Assembly (NCBI GenBank): GCA_947492105.1 | Contig: CANLMN010000001.1 | Coordinates: forward strand, 62,001 to 126,000 | From: an uncultured Aquimarina sp. | GTDB lineage: Bacteria > Bacteroidota > Bacteroidia > Flavobacteriales > Flavobacteriaceae | Direction of reading: 5' to 3' | DNA length: 64,000 bases | Shown here: positions 8,642 to 17,750 of the stretch, in pieces | Numbering within the stretch: the stretch's first letter is position 1 | Layout: the number at the start of each line of letters is the position of its first letter | Notes under the pieces: model-generated | What the model was told of the DNA's origin: nothing | What the model saw: only the letters and a program-made list of their open reading frames with translations | The model's database searches: none | Made by a program: the position numbers and the translations under genes

Positions 8642-9814
8642 ATGATTTCTGTAGAAACTGCTCTTGATATTATAGATACAAATAGTACACCCCTAACACC
8701 AAAAATACTTCCTCTTACAGAAGCGCAGCATCATGTTTTGGCAGAAGATTGTATTTCGATGATTACTATGCCTCCTTTCCGGCAATCAGCTATGGATGGC
8801 TATGCTTTGAATTTGAACGGTACCGATAGTTACACTATTATTGCAGAAGTAAAAGCTGGTGATGCCATCAACCCCAAATTACAAGCCGGAGAAGGTGTTC
8901 GTATCTTTACAGGTGCTAGAGTTCCAGATACTGCTACTACAGTTATCATGCAAGAAAAAACCAAAAAGTCCGGTACGACACTAAGCATACCGAATGATAC
9001 TCCTGTAAACAAAAACATTCGCCCTACTGGAGAACAAATCAAGCAGGGCGATGTTGCTTTATCAAAAGGCACACCACTAAACGCTGCTGCTATTGGTTTT
9101 TTGGCTGGCTTGGGTATTACAACTGTAAAAGCATATCCTAGTCCAAAAGTAGGTATTGTTGTTACAGGAAATGAACTCGTTGCCCCAGGACTCCCTTTAC
9201 CCGATGGCAAAATTTATGAAAGCAACTATATCCAATTACATGCAGCTTTGACCACTATGCATATTAGTAGTATCACCAAGTATATGGTCATGGATGATTA
9301 TGAAAACACCAAGAACATTTTACAGAAAGGGCTCAAAGAAAACGATGTGCTATTGGTAAGTGGTGGAATTTCTGTTGGAGATTACGATTTTGTTGGCAGA
9401 GCACTGCGAGATTTACAAACACAGGAACTTTTTTATAAAGTAAAACAAAAACCAGGAAAACCACTTTTTTTTGGAAAACAAAACACCACAACAGTCTTTG
9501 CACTTCCGGGCAACCCTGCATCATCTCTAACTTGTTTCTATGTACATGTCGTTCCAATGCTACAACGCCTTATGGGACAGCAAAATTTTGGACTTCCCAG
9601 AACAAAAAAACAACTTACCAATTCCTATCAAAAACGAGGAGATCGCGCAGAATTTCTAAAAGCTCAGATCCTAGAAGATCAAGTAACCATATTAGATGGT
9701 CAAAGTTCTGCTATGTTACATACCTATGCATTAGCCAATGCTTTGGTCTATTTTTCGGCAACTTCAAATGGTGCTGATCAAAACACACTGGTCGAATGTA
9801 TGCTTTTGCCGTAA
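8642..9814 (+). CDS. moeA: Molybdopterin molybdenumtransferase MoeA
   Basis: Inserts molybdenum into adenylylated molybdopterin in the last step of basic Moco synthesis. The ATG giving MISVETALDIID is chosen over a TTG 22 codons earlier because MoeA proteins start with this VxxALxxI helix; this gives 390 residues, the usual length. Recognisable pieces are PPFRQSAMDGYA (substrate loop), the MoCF-like domain VGIVVTGNELV and VLLVSGGISVGDYDFV, and FALPGNPASSLTCF followed by a C-terminal beta domain. It opens the Moco gene group, but about 900 bp of sequence separates it from modE-mobA, so it is probably transcribed separately. Confidence 0.95.
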   Translation: MISVETALDIIDTNSTPLTPKILPLTEAQHHVLAEDCISMITMPPFRQSAMDGYALNLNGTDSYTIIAEVKAGDAINPKLQAGEGVRIFTGARVPDTATTVIMQEKTKKSGTTLSIPNDTPVNKNIRPTGEQIKQGDVALSKGTPLNAAAIGFLAGLGITTVKAYPSPKVGIVVTGNELVAPGLPLPDGKIYESNYIQLHAALTTMHISSITKYMVMDDYENTKNILQKGLKENDVLLVSGGISVGDYDFVGRALRDLQTQELFYKVKQKPGKPLFFGKQNTTTVFALPGNPASSLTCFYVHVVPMLQRLMGQQNFGLPRTKKQLTNSYQKRGDRAEFLKAQILEDQVTILDGQSSAMLHTYALANALVYFSATSNGADQNTLVECMLLP

Positions 9815-9976
9815 CACAAAAATGGTTTTAACAATTTATTTCCAATAAAAACACCTCATCATTGCGAATTAACCAACGGAATGTCGGTTTTGTAACTATT
9901 TTTTCTGTTTTTCATAAAAAGAATTTTTACCAATAATGTAAACACATTGTTATTAGATAGTTATGATAAATAATCA

Positions 9977-9984
9977 TATATTTG
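9977..9984 (+). promoter_or_regulatory. Bacteroidetes -7 promoter element before the 49-residue ORF
   Basis: TATATTTG fits TAnnTTTG exactly and lies 26 bp before the ATG of the small ORF. A TTG at 9947-9949 is somewhat far for the usual -33 spacing. Confidence 0.5.
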
Positions 9985-10010
9985 TACTATAACTAAATCC
10001 CCCAGAAGAG

Positions 10011-10160
10011 ATGAAAAACATAGAGCAACAAACCGATACACCTGTAATTAATGATTTTTTCAATAAAATCTTAGATATTGATCCAAACCAAGAGATACTT
10101 GACACCTATTTAGAAAATTCTATCGATGGAATTTTACAAAGAATTAGTTTTATCTTTTAG
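10011..10160 (+). CDS. Small ORF, 49 residues, unknown
   Basis: The ORF begins MKNIEQQTDTPVINDFFNKI and ends with an amphipathic helix-like ILQRISFIF. It has an AG-rich stretch (CCCAGAAGAG) just before the ATG and a consensus -7 promoter upstream, which argues that it is expressed. The sequence is acidic and probably helical, without signal peptide or metal-binding motif. It sits in the middle of the 900-bp gap between moeA and the modE-like gene, so a link with molybdenum or nitrate metabolism is possible but unproven. Confidence 0.45.
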   Translation: MKNIEQQTDTPVINDFFNKILDIDPNQEILDTYLENSIDGILQRISFIF

Positions 10161-10347
10161 CCTTTTTTTAAAGTTGTTTAACCTAAATAACGCTAAAACT
10201 ACACCGCAGTAATAACGATTACTTGTAGATTTAATCGTTGCTAAAAGAAAATCATATTGGTTATTTTTATGAAGATTCCTGTTTTTTTATTCAATAGGCA
10301 TCCTCTTCACATACCCATATCGCACAATAACACCAGTAACAATGTAA

Positions 10348-10440
10348 TTCTAGTCCAAAATAATTTGAACTATAAAATTTAAGCATAGTCGTGACTACGG
10401 TTTAATTTTTTAGTGAAAAAGAAGTTAATAAATAGTCTTT
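10348..10440 (-). repeat. Dispersed repeat, family C copy 3
   Basis: Contains TCCAAAATAATTTGAACTAT, the core TTTAAGCATAGTCGTGACTA then CGGTTTAATTTTTTAGTG, and AAAAAGAAG. It reads like the reverse complement of the 54.7 kb copy. Confidence 0.6.
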
Positions 10441-10504
10441 AATTATTTTTTTAATGATACATATCACACTAGACACCTATTGTTTTATATAGACCACTTC
10501 ATTT

Positions 10505-10615
10505 TTGATCCAAAATGCCTTATCCGTATATTTCATTACGGGTACTATGCTTCATAAGCATAGGATTTTTGCATGCTCATCCATACGATTCTATACAATT
10601 ACATCAAATAATATC
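10505..10615 (+). repeat. Diverged family B repeat
   Basis: AAAATGCCTTATCCGTATAT then TTCATTACGGGTACTATGC and the later ATACGATTCTATACAATTA follow the order of blocks in the 7.0 and 50.6 kb copies, with many substitutions. Confidence 0.4.
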
Positions 10616-10702
10616 AGTTGGATTTTGACATTTTTATAAGTTTCTAAGCACTACTTAGTCGTTTGGCTCAAATAATACTCTTTTAGCTTTTATAATCATA
10701 CC

Positions 10703-10732
10703 TATCGTTATATCTTTGAAGAAACAACGATA
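10703..10732. promoter_or_regulatory. Candidate ModE-type operator overlapping the -7 promoter element
   Basis: An inverted repeat TATCGTT...AACGATA spans 30 bp. Its inner part, CGTTATAT-n8-AAACAACG, has the same 24-bp length and outer half-site CGTTATAT as the Escherichia coli ModE operator upstream of modABC. The element TATCTTTG (10711-10718), a perfect TAnnTTTG -7 box, lies inside it, and the modE-like ATG is 2 bp past its right end. Binding would block transcription, which suggests autorepression. Confidence 0.6.
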
Positions 10733-10734
10733 AA

Positions 10735-11073
10735 ATGGCGTATCAAATTAAGAGCAGAATTTGGATCGAATCCGATGAAAATGTTTTTCTTGGAGAAGGT
10801 CGTATACAATTGCTACGTGCCATTGCCAAAGAAGGATCTCTAAGCAAAGCTGCCAAATCATTAAAAATGTCCTACAAAAAAGCATGGAAACTTATTGATG
10901 CGATGAATACTTCTGCTCCAGAGCCTTTGGTCATTACTACATCTGGGGGTAATGGTGGTGGTGGTTCTCAAATCACACCCTATGGACACAAAATGATTGC
11001 TACTTTTGAGCAAATTAATCAGAACTGTTGGGATTTTCTGGATCAAGAATTAGCAAAACATCAATTATGCTAG
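10735..11073 (+). CDS. ModE-like winged helix-turn-helix regulator, DNA-binding domain only
   Basis: A 112-residue regulator matching the N-terminal LysR-type wHTH of ModE: LRAIAKEGSLSKAAKSLKMS followed by YKKAWKLIDAMN is the family's HTH. The C-terminal TOBE/Mop domains that bind molybdate in full-length ModE (about 260 residues) are absent. Any molybdate sensing must therefore use another partner, or the protein responds to something else. The glycine-rich TTSGGNGGGGSQITPYG forms the wing. Its last 7 bp overlap mobA, showing tight translational coupling. A palindrome resembling the ModE operator overlaps its own promoter. Confidence 0.88.
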   Translation: MAYQIKSRIWIESDENVFLGEGRIQLLRAIAKEGSLSKAAKSLKMSYKKAWKLIDAMNTSAPEPLVITTSGGNGGGGSQITPYGHKMIATFEQINQNCWDFLDQELAKHQLC

Positions 11074-11639
11074 CATCTATACCAAAAACAGCCATTATAC
11101 TAGCCGGAGGCAAAAGTAGTCGTATGGGTCAGGACAAGGGGCTCCTTCTCCTTGCAGGAAAACCTATGATACAGCATGTAATAGACGTTGTTTCTCCATA
11201 TGTTACCACTATACTTATCAGTACTGCCAATCCTGTCTATAAACAATTTGGACATCCCTGCTATCCCGATATATATCCAAACTCTGGACCTTTGGGTGGT
11301 ATTTATACTGGTTTACAACATTCCAACACTACTATTAATTTTGTTCTTAGCTGCGACACACCGTTAATCCCTTCAGAACTTATAGAACAATTAGTGGATG
11401 GTTATAGCAATACCCCACACACTATTACAACGATCAAAAGTAAAGGAAAATGTATGCCTACCATTGGGATTTATGAGCGGCAGTGTCGTTTTTCTTTCAA
11501 AAAACGATTAGAAAACCAACAACTCCGATTGATGGAAGCTGTACAAGCAGAAACTTATCAAGTACTCCAAACGGACTCCATTTTTGAAGAAAAACTCATC
11601 AATATTAACACCCGAGAAACATATCAAAAGCTACTATGA
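11067..11639 (+). CDS. mobA: Molybdenum cofactor guanylyltransferase MobA
   Basis: Transfers GMP to Mo-molybdopterin to make the guanine dinucleotide cofactor used by nitrate reductases of the DMSO reductase family. The nucleotidyltransferase loop ILAGGKSSRMGQDKGLLLLA lies at residues 10-30, and the metal-binding CDTPLIP follows near residue 95. The chosen ATG overlaps the modE-like stop (ATGCTAG), giving 190 residues, normal for MobA. A TTG 13 codons earlier would add residues outside the family's N-terminus. MobA's presence fits the bis-MGD nitrate reductase at 22-26 kb. Confidence 0.93.
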   Translation: MLASIPKTAIILAGGKSSRMGQDKGLLLLAGKPMIQHVIDVVSPYVTTILISTANPVYKQFGHPCYPDIYPNSGPLGGIYTGLQHSNTTINFVLSCDTPLIPSELIEQLVDGYSNTPHTITTIKSKGKCMPTIGIYERQCRFSFKKRLENQQLRLMEAVQAETYQVLQTDSIFEEKLININTRETYQKLL

Positions 11640-11878
11640 CAGAGTTAAAAATCAACTACTATGGCATGATCGCAGAATGTACTGCCTGTGAAGAAGAGTT
11701 TCTTACAGCAGCCAAACTTGTATCCGTACAAGAACTTGATCATCTCCTAAAACAAAAGCATCCTAATCTAAAAAAATTATCTTATAAAATAGCTATAAAT
11801 CATAGTTTTGTAACTCCAGATACACTGGTGCAGTCAGATCATGAAATTGCACTATTACCGCCATTTGCAGGAGGATAA
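11636..11878 (+). CDS. moaD: Molybdopterin synthase sulfur carrier subunit MoaD
   Basis: The small ubiquitin-like subunit of molybdopterin synthase. It is 80 residues and ends in the required Gly-Gly (LLPPFAGG), which is adenylylated and thiocarboxylated before sulfur transfer. VAINHSFVTPDTLVQSDHEI is the typical beta-grasp pattern. Its ATG overlaps the mobA stop by four bases (ATGA). The activating enzyme MoeB is not in this window, so that function must be encoded elsewhere. Confidence 0.92.
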   Translation: MTELKINYYGMIAECTACEEEFLTAAKLVSVQELDHLLKQKHPNLKKLSYKIAINHSFVTPDTLVQSDHEIALLPPFAGG

Positions 11879-11942
11879 TATGATTCCAAAAAAGACAAAC
11901 ATAATCTAAAAACAATAGAAGAATAAAAAAACCATCACTAAA

Positions 11943-12386
11943 ATGGAAGTTAAAAAGAAAAAAACAGTATTTGTAGAAGGAGCAATTATGCCAGAATTTA
12001 TTGCCAATAGCATCGCCAAACACCAAACCAAAACGAGTATCGGAGCTCATGATATTTTTCTAGGACAAGTACGAGCAGACGAGATTGCTAACAAAACAGC
12101 ACAAGCCATTACCTATAGTGCGCATACCGAAATGGCAGAGGCCAAATTTCATGAAATTAGAGAAGCTACTTTTGAGAAATTTGAACTCACATGTATGCAT
12201 ATCTACCACAGCCTAGGCACTGTCAAAGCAGGCGAAATATGTTTGTTTGTTTTTGTCTCAGCTCCACACAGAAAAGTTGTTTTTGATGCGATAGAGTTCT
12301 TGGTTGAAAACATCAAAAAAGAAGTCCCTATTTTTGGCAAAGAAGTCTTTGAGGACAACACCCATGTCTGGAAAGAAAACACCTAA
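11943..12386 (+). CDS. moaE: Molybdopterin synthase catalytic subunit MoaE
   Basis: The large subunit of molybdopterin synthase, which converts cyclic pyranopterin monophosphate to molybdopterin with MoaD thiocarboxylate. The 147 residues include the MoaE signatures GAHDIFLGQVRAD, ITYSAHTEMAEAKFHEI, the H-S-L-G-x-V-x-A-G-E segment (YHSLGTVKAGEI) and the catalytic-lysine region FLVENIKKEVPIFGKEVF. It lies 64 bp after moaD in the same direction and is probably in the same operon. Confidence 0.94.
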   Translation: MEVKKKKTVFVEGAIMPEFIANSIAKHQTKTSIGAHDIFLGQVRADEIANKTAQAITYSAHTEMAEAKFHEIREATFEKFELTCMHIYHSLGTVKAGEICLFVFVSAPHRKVVFDAIEFLVENIKKEVPIFGKEVFEDNTHVWKENT

Positions 12387-12465
12387 GCCTATTATAAAAA
12401 ACATTTTTTAGCAAACAATTACAGAATCCTACACATCACATCGTTGATATATTTATTACAACAAA

Positions 12466-13371
12466 ATGGTCGATATAACTCACAAAAATAATACACTTCG
12501 CACTGCTACAGCACAAGCAATCGTCAAAGTAGGGCATCTAGATACCATCGAAGCTATCATAAGTAAACGCATTCCAAAAGGAGATGTGTTTGAAATGGCA
12601 AAAACTGCGGGATTATTTGCCGTAAAACGCACTAGTGACATGATCCCTGATTGTCACCCATTACCTATCGAGTATACCGCTATCGACTATACGATCAATA
12701 ACCTTGAGATTGTCATCCAAATAACGATTAAGACAATTTATAAAACAGGTGTAGAAGTTGAGGCCATGCATGGCGCTTCGGTAGTTGCATTGACCATGTA
12801 TGACATGCTAAAACCCGTGGACAAAAATGTAGAAATTCAAAACATTAAATTACTCCGCAAAAAAGGCGGAAAATCCAGCTACAAAGATGACGGAACCCCT
12901 TATAAAGCTGCAGTAATTGTCTGCTCAGATAGTATTTCTGCTGGCAAAAAAGAAGACAGAGCTGGCAAAGCCATCATCGCAAAATTAGAAAACTGTGACG
13001 TTACTGTCACGGCATACACGATTATCCCAGATGAGATAGCTCAAATCCAAGAACAAACAAAATCGCTAAAAGCATTAGGTAATGACCTTATTATTTTTAC
13101 TGGTGGTACGGGATTATCACCCAGAGATGTAACACCAGAAGCGCTCACTCCCCTTCTGGATCGTAAGATCCCTGGGATAGAAGAAGCTATTAGAAAATAC
13201 GGTCAAGATCGCATGCCCTATGCTATGTTATCAAGAAGTATTGCAGGAGTTATTGACAAAACATTGGTACTTGCTTTACCAGGCTCCACTAATGGTGCAA
13301 GAGAATCCATGGAAGCTATTTTCCCTGCTGTATTACATGTTTTTAAAATCCTAAAAGGAGCACAACATTAG
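12466..13371 (+). CDS. moaCB: Bifunctional MoaC-MoaB fusion
   Basis: Two Moco enzymes in one chain of 301 residues. Residues 1-150 are MoaC, cyclic pyranopterin monophosphate synthase: MVDITHKNNTLRTATA, DMIPDCHPLPIEYTAIDY, and EVEAMHGASVVALTMYDM. Residues 155-301 are a MogA/MoaB-type adenylyltransferase domain: AAVIVCSDSISAGKKEDRAG, IIFTGGTGLSPRDVTPEA and LALPGSTNGARESMEAI. The domains are joined by a basic KKGGKSSYKDDG linker. This fusion is known in Bacteroidetes. It lies between moaE and moaA, completing the precursor Z steps. Confidence 0.93.
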   Translation: MVDITHKNNTLRTATAQAIVKVGHLDTIEAIISKRIPKGDVFEMAKTAGLFAVKRTSDMIPDCHPLPIEYTAIDYTINNLEIVIQITIKTIYKTGVEVEAMHGASVVALTMYDMLKPVDKNVEIQNIKLLRKKGGKSSYKDDGTPYKAAVIVCSDSISAGKKEDRAGKAIIAKLENCDVTVTAYTIIPDEIAQIQEQTKSLKALGNDLIIFTGGTGLSPRDVTPEALTPLLDRKIPGIEEAIRKYGQDRMPYAMLSRSIAGVIDKTLVLALPGSTNGARESMEAIFPAVLHVFKILKGAQH

Positions 13372-13462
13372 CGTCTTTTACTCTAAAAAAAACAAAAGCA
13401 GTAGGCGCAACTACTTCTCAAAAAAAAATAATCGCTATAAAAAATAGCTTTAATAATTACCC

Positions 13463-14470
13463 TTGAAAAAAGAAGATACCTCCATACTCACAGATACTTT
13501 TGGACGAAAACACAGTTATTTGCGTATTTCATTAACCGAACGGTGCAACCTACGATGTACCTACTGCATGCCTGCTGACGGTATCCAATTAACACCAAAA
13601 GAACACCTCATGACAGCCGATGAAATTTTTGCAATTGCAAAGACTTTTGTCTCCCATGGAGTTACCAAAATACGATTAACTGGCGGTGAACCTCTTGTTC
13701 GCAAAGATTTTGCAGAAATACTAGAAAAACTAGCCTCACTACCTGTTACTCTTGCCGTAACAACCAATGGGGTGCTCGTTCCAAAATTTCTATCACTACT
13801 CAAAAAACACCAAGTCTCTGTAACAATCAGCATCGACTCTTTGCAAGAACAAAAATTTAATCAGATTACAAGAAGGTCTTATTTCCAAAAAGTATGGGAC
13901 ACGATTAATTTACTAGTTTCTCAAAACATTGTTTTAAAGCTAAACGTTGTACTAATAAAAGGCTTTAATGATCATGAGATTTTGGATTTTATCGCTCTAA
14001 CCAAAAACCAACCGCTTAATGTCCGATTTATAGAGTTCATGCCCTTTGACGGCAATCGTTGGAACAAAACACAGTTAGTGACTCAAAAGAACATTCTTGA
14101 TCACATTCTAACTCAAAATTTTCAAACCGATATTATACGGCTTCAAGATGCGCCAAATGATACGGCAAGAAATTTTCGTCTACGAGATCATCTTGGGCAG
14201 TTTGCTATTATTAGCTCTGTTACCAACCCATTCTGTGATAGTTGTAATCGCATCCGATTAACAGCAGATGGCAAACTCAAGAACTGCTTATTTTCTGCAT
14301 CCGAAACTTCGCTACTAGAAACACTTAGATCAGGTGCTTCTATCATTCCATTAATCCAAAAAGCAGTTGGCAAAAAACATGCGGCACGTGGAGGAATGGA
14401 TACTTTTGAAAAACTAAATGATCCAGACCTACATACCCAAAATCGTAGTATGATCAAAATCGGAGGCTAG
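13463..14470 (+). CDS. moaA: GTP 3',8-cyclase MoaA (radical SAM)
   Basis: Catalyses the first step of Moco synthesis, GTP to 3',8-cyclo-7,8-dihydro-GTP. The radical SAM CxxxCxxC is C28, C32 and C35 (ERCNLRCTYCMP). KIRLTGGEPLVRKDF is the SAM-binding GGEP loop. A second [4Fe-4S] site is formed by FCDSCNRIRL and a later Cys in LKNCLF. The chain ends in the functional Gly-Gly (MIKIGG). The start is a TTG: the first ATG in frame would remove the iron-sulfur cysteines. With 335 residues it has normal length. It is the last gene of the Moco operon. Confidence 0.95.
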   Translation: MKKEDTSILTDTFGRKHSYLRISLTERCNLRCTYCMPADGIQLTPKEHLMTADEIFAIAKTFVSHGVTKIRLTGGEPLVRKDFAEILEKLASLPVTLAVTTNGVLVPKFLSLLKKHQVSVTISIDSLQEQKFNQITRRSYFQKVWDTINLLVSQNIVLKLNVVLIKGFNDHEILDFIALTKNQPLNVRFIEFMPFDGNRWNKTQLVTQKNILDHILTQNFQTDIIRLQDAPNDTARNFRLRDHLGQFAIISSVTNPFCDSCNRIRLTADGKLKNCLFSASETSLLETLRSGASIIPLIQKAVGKKHAARGGMDTFEKLNDPDLHTQNRSMIKIGG

Positions 14471-14555
14471 ATAATCACTGTTGACTAATAGCAGTACTGA
14501 CAACCTAGTCGCTACCGCATTTCTTACTAAAATAAGTCACAGGAAGGACAACATC

Positions 14556-14721
14556 TATACCAGCTGTTGTTTGAGTTCACTGGAAAGAAAGATTACATTT
14601 TTTGTTTCAGCTTCTGCAGAAAAATGAAGCATAGCCTTAGTTACGGCTTATTGTTATACTGAAGCTGAGGCGAAAAAAGAAAATTTTATCCCAATAAATT
14701 CAAAGGGTAAATGGTATTGTA
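14556..14721 (+). repeat. MITE-like palindromic repeat, family A copy 2
   Basis: Same layout as the 6.8 kb copy: a TATACC end, TGTTGTTTGAGTTCACTGGA, hairpin arms TTTCAGCTTCTGCAG and TACTGAAGCTGAGG, GAAAATTTTATCCCAATAAA, and a terminal AAATGGTATTGTA. Confidence 0.75.
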
Positions 14722-14790
14722 GTATCTAATATCCTACATTGAATCGTTCTTTTTGCATCTAAAATAACCTGTTCACAATAGCCAAAAATT
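14722..14790 (+). repeat. Truncated family B repeat
   Basis: AGTATCTAATATCCTACATT then CGTTCTTTTTGCATCTAAAA and CCTGTTCA match the left third of family B. As at 7.0 kb, the family A element sits directly before it. Confidence 0.45.
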
Positions 14791-15290
14791 TAGCTAGTCC
14801 ATCATATCCCCAACACCCCAAATATTTTAGAAAAAAAACACTCCTTTGGTGCTCCTAAAGCACAATTCTTCATAGCCCCTTTACACATCACAACAACAAC
14901 TAAAATACCTAATCTTAACATTTACAAAACATTACACTCAGATTATTGTTAGATCATACACCTTGTTAAAGTTTTGGCAAATAAAATATCTAACTCTCAA
15001 TAAATCAACAATCAAAACAACATTCCTTTTTTTCCGCCATAGTTTGCGGTAGGGTGTTTTTTAATTAAAACGTTTAATCTATGTAACTTTTTATATTCTT
15101 TTTTAACTGCTTGAATTATTTTTTAACGCATTGAAAATCATCACAAAAAAAACAACAATTAACAGTCAATTTTTACACCCTTAAAAGAACGTAAATCCAA
15201 AGATTTTTTTTTCAATTCACCTCTTTAAATCAAGTAAACAACTATCTATCAAAGAATATATCTATTACGTAACACTTTTAACTAAAACAC

Positions 15291-17699
15291 ATGATAAACA
15301 CAAAAATTATAATTCTAAGCATCGTTTTATTCCAATTAATTGGAATAAAATTAAGCGCTCAGCAACATAGCGGCTCTCCAAAATCTCACACTACAACACC
15401 TAGATGTATGGGGTTAGAAAAAATTAAAAATCCGCATGGTATCCCAGAAGACCTCAAATCAGAACTTGTGATCCATGAAAATAGGATTTCTATAATCGCT
15501 AGATCCAATGGTAATACGCAAAAACTACATGAAGAACTAAAAAACTTAGGTTTACATAAAGGAAAAATAAGAGAAAATAAAATAATTACAGGTTTCCTCC
15601 CATTAGAAGCTGTAGAAAAACTAGATAGCTGCAAGTATCTACAAATGATTATGCCATCAATGAGAGGTAAAACGAATGTAGGTTTGACACAAAGTCAAGC
15701 AGGAAGCGCCATGTTCTCTGACCACATCAGTAATAGCCTAGGTCTAACGGGAAAAGGTGTTAGAATTGGCATTATTTCGGATAACTTCAATATAAAAGGT
15801 GGTGCCGAACAATCTGTTTTGGATGGTGACTTACCCGGAAAAGGGAACCCTAATGGCTATAACCAAGAAGTAGTTGTGCTCAATGAGTCTATTGGAGTAT
15901 TTGACGAAGGCAGAGCAATGGCCGAGTTGATTCATGATATTGCACCAGATGCAGAACTGTATTTCTGGGGTGGTGTAAATGGCTATTTTGAGATGCGAGA
16001 TGGCATCCTTGCCCTAGCTGATGCAGGTTGCGATATTATAGTTGACGATATCGTCTATATTGAATCTCCTATTTATCAAGATGGTCTGATTGCACAAGCC
16101 ATAGATAAAGTGACAGCTGATGGAGTAGCCTATTTTACCGCTGCTGGAAATGATGGTCGCAGCTCTTATGAATCAGAATATCGTGCTGCTATTGAGGTAA
16201 CAGAAACCGACACTATAGAACGTTTTGCTTATACCACGGGGAAGTCACAACGATTACTTACAATCCCTGGTTATTCTCAGATAACAATAACTCTTTCCTG
16301 GGATGACCCTTCTATATTTTCGGGTAATGATAAGACTCCAGTAAGTGATTTAGATTTATTCTTAGAAAACAAGTCTACTTTTGAAACATTAGCCAGTTCA
16401 ATTAATAACAATCTACAAACAAGAATCCCTCTTGAAAGAATGTCCTTTGACAACTTTACTAGTGAACCTATAGAAACATCTTTAATCATTCAAAAAAAAT
16501 CAGGCGAAAGTCCTACTAGAATAAGCTATCGAATAGACGCTAATTTCCTTGGAAATTACAAAGTATTTGAAAGAAAAAAGTTTTTTGAACAAGTAGAAGG
16601 ACAAGGATTTGGTACTATTTACGCTGCCTCAATGGCACAAGGAGCAATATCTATAGGAGCTGCAGATTATAGATTATCTCCAGAGTATGGAGGAACTCCC
16701 GTTGTAGAAAGTTTCTCTTCTTACGGTGGTTTACCAAAAGTACTGGATATACACGGAAACAAAATACCCTTAGAAATAAGAAAAAAACCAGATGTAGTGG
16801 CTCCTGATTATGTAAACACTTCCTTTTTTGGATATGATGTCGATAAAGATGGTTTCCCTAATTTCTCAGGTACCTCTGCTGCTGCACCAAATGCCGCTGC
16901 TATCGCCGCTCTCATGTTAGAACTAAAACCCGATTTGACCCCAAAAGACATTAAGGAAGTTCTGACATCCACTGCCTTAGATATGGATGATGAAGCTACA
17001 GATGGATTTGACAAAGGGTTTGACTTTGCGTCTGGATATGGGTTCATACAAGCTGACAAAGCACTAGCAACATTGACAGACAAACCTATGGTTTACAGAG
17101 TAGAAATGATTGATGCTACCTCAGATACATTAATAAACGTTATAGAAAAAGATGAAGAAATAGATCTATCAAATATAGAAACTCATATTGATCTGCGTCT
17201 ATTAAGTACAAACACCTCCAATATAGCGTCTGTACTCTACAGTGACAACAACCTACTCACTCATTACGACAGTGAGACCTCTCCTTTTTTGGCGGTAGAT
17301 TCTAAAAACAGTTTGAACAGTCCTTGGTTTGCACAGTCTGGGGCGTATGATCTAAAATGGTTTGCTTTTGATTCTAATATTCAAAAGAGTATCGGTCAAA
17401 CAAACTTTAGTATTACTAATGCTAATTTTGCAAATCCTTTTGCTGCAAAAAGTAATGTTGATAAAACAACCCGCAACGTAATAATTTATCCTAACCCTGC
17501 TAATAAACAAACACCTCTAGATATCAAAATACCAGGTGTTAGCATTATATCCATAGCACTCTATAATCTATTGGGTGTACAGGTCCTCAAGGGAAATAGG
17601 AAACCTCTACAAATAAGTAACCTAACCGAAGGAATATATATAGTCGTTGCCCTCGACGAAAACGGAACCTCACATAGAGGAAAAATACAACTAAAATAA
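15291..17699 (+). CDS. T9SS-exported subtilisin-like serine protease (S8)
   Basis: A secreted serine endopeptidase of 802 residues. It has a signal peptide (IILSIVLFQLIGIKLSAQ), a propeptide of about 100 residues and an S8 domain with the catalytic triad visible: D164 in GVRIGIISDNF, H215 in AELIHDIAPDAE and S529 in FSGTSAAAPNAA. An insertion of about 150 residues lies between the His and Ser regions. The last 75 residues (NVIIYPNPANKQ, IALYNLLGVQVLKG, LTEGIYIVVALDENG, KIQLK) form a type A T9SS sorting domain, so the protein should be exported through the Por system and anchored or released at the surface. It has its own terminator. Confidence 0.93.
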   Translation: MINTKIIILSIVLFQLIGIKLSAQQHSGSPKSHTTTPRCMGLEKIKNPHGIPEDLKSELVIHENRISIIARSNGNTQKLHEELKNLGLHKGKIRENKIITGFLPLEAVEKLDSCKYLQMIMPSMRGKTNVGLTQSQAGSAMFSDHISNSLGLTGKGVRIGIISDNFNIKGGAEQSVLDGDLPGKGNPNGYNQEVVVLNESIGVFDEGRAMAELIHDIAPDAELYFWGGVNGYFEMRDGILALADAGCDIIVDDIVYIESPIYQDGLIAQAIDKVTADGVAYFTAAGNDGRSSYESEYRAAIEVTETDTIERFAYTTGKSQRLLTIPGYSQITITLSWDDPSIFSGNDKTPVSDLDLFLENKSTFETLASSINNNLQTRIPLERMSFDNFTSEPIETSLIIQKKSGESPTRISYRIDANFLGNYKVFERKKFFEQVEGQGFGTIYAASMAQGAISIGAADYRLSPEYGGTPVVESFSSYGGLPKVLDIHGNKIPLEIRKKPDVVAPDYVNTSFFGYDVDKDGFPNFSGTSAAAPNAAAIAALMLELKPDLTPKDIKEVLTSTALDMDDEATDGFDKGFDFASGYGFIQADKALATLTDKPMVYRVEMIDATSDTLINVIEKDEEIDLSNIETHIDLRLLSTNTSNIASVLYSDNNLLTHYDSETSPFLAVDSKNSLNSPWFAQSGAYDLKWFAFDSNIQKSIGQTNFSITNANFANPFAAKSNVDKTTRNVIIYPNPANKQTPLDIKIPGVSIISIALYNLLGVQVLKGNRKPLQISNLTEGIYIVVALDENGTSHRGKIQLK

Positions 17700-17750
17700 T
17701 GTAAATAATGCACTACATAGTGTCTTAGTAGACTTTGATAAAATAAAACT

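Larger units (their letters stand above)
10161..10734. other. Gene-free gap with family C and diverged family B repeats
   Basis: Holds a family C copy at about 10348-10440, a diverged family B copy at about 10505-10615, and the promoter/operator of the modE-like gene at the right end. No coding sequence seen. Confidence 0.6.
14471..15290. other. Gene-free gap with family A and truncated family B repeats
   Basis: Starts with unremarkable sequence after moaA, then a full family A element (14556-14721) joined directly to a truncated family B start (14722-14790). A short CCGC...GCGG hairpin followed by TTTTTT lies at about 15027-15062. The final 230 bp are AT-rich and form the leader of the subtilase gene. 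No coding sequence seen. Confidence 0.6.
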
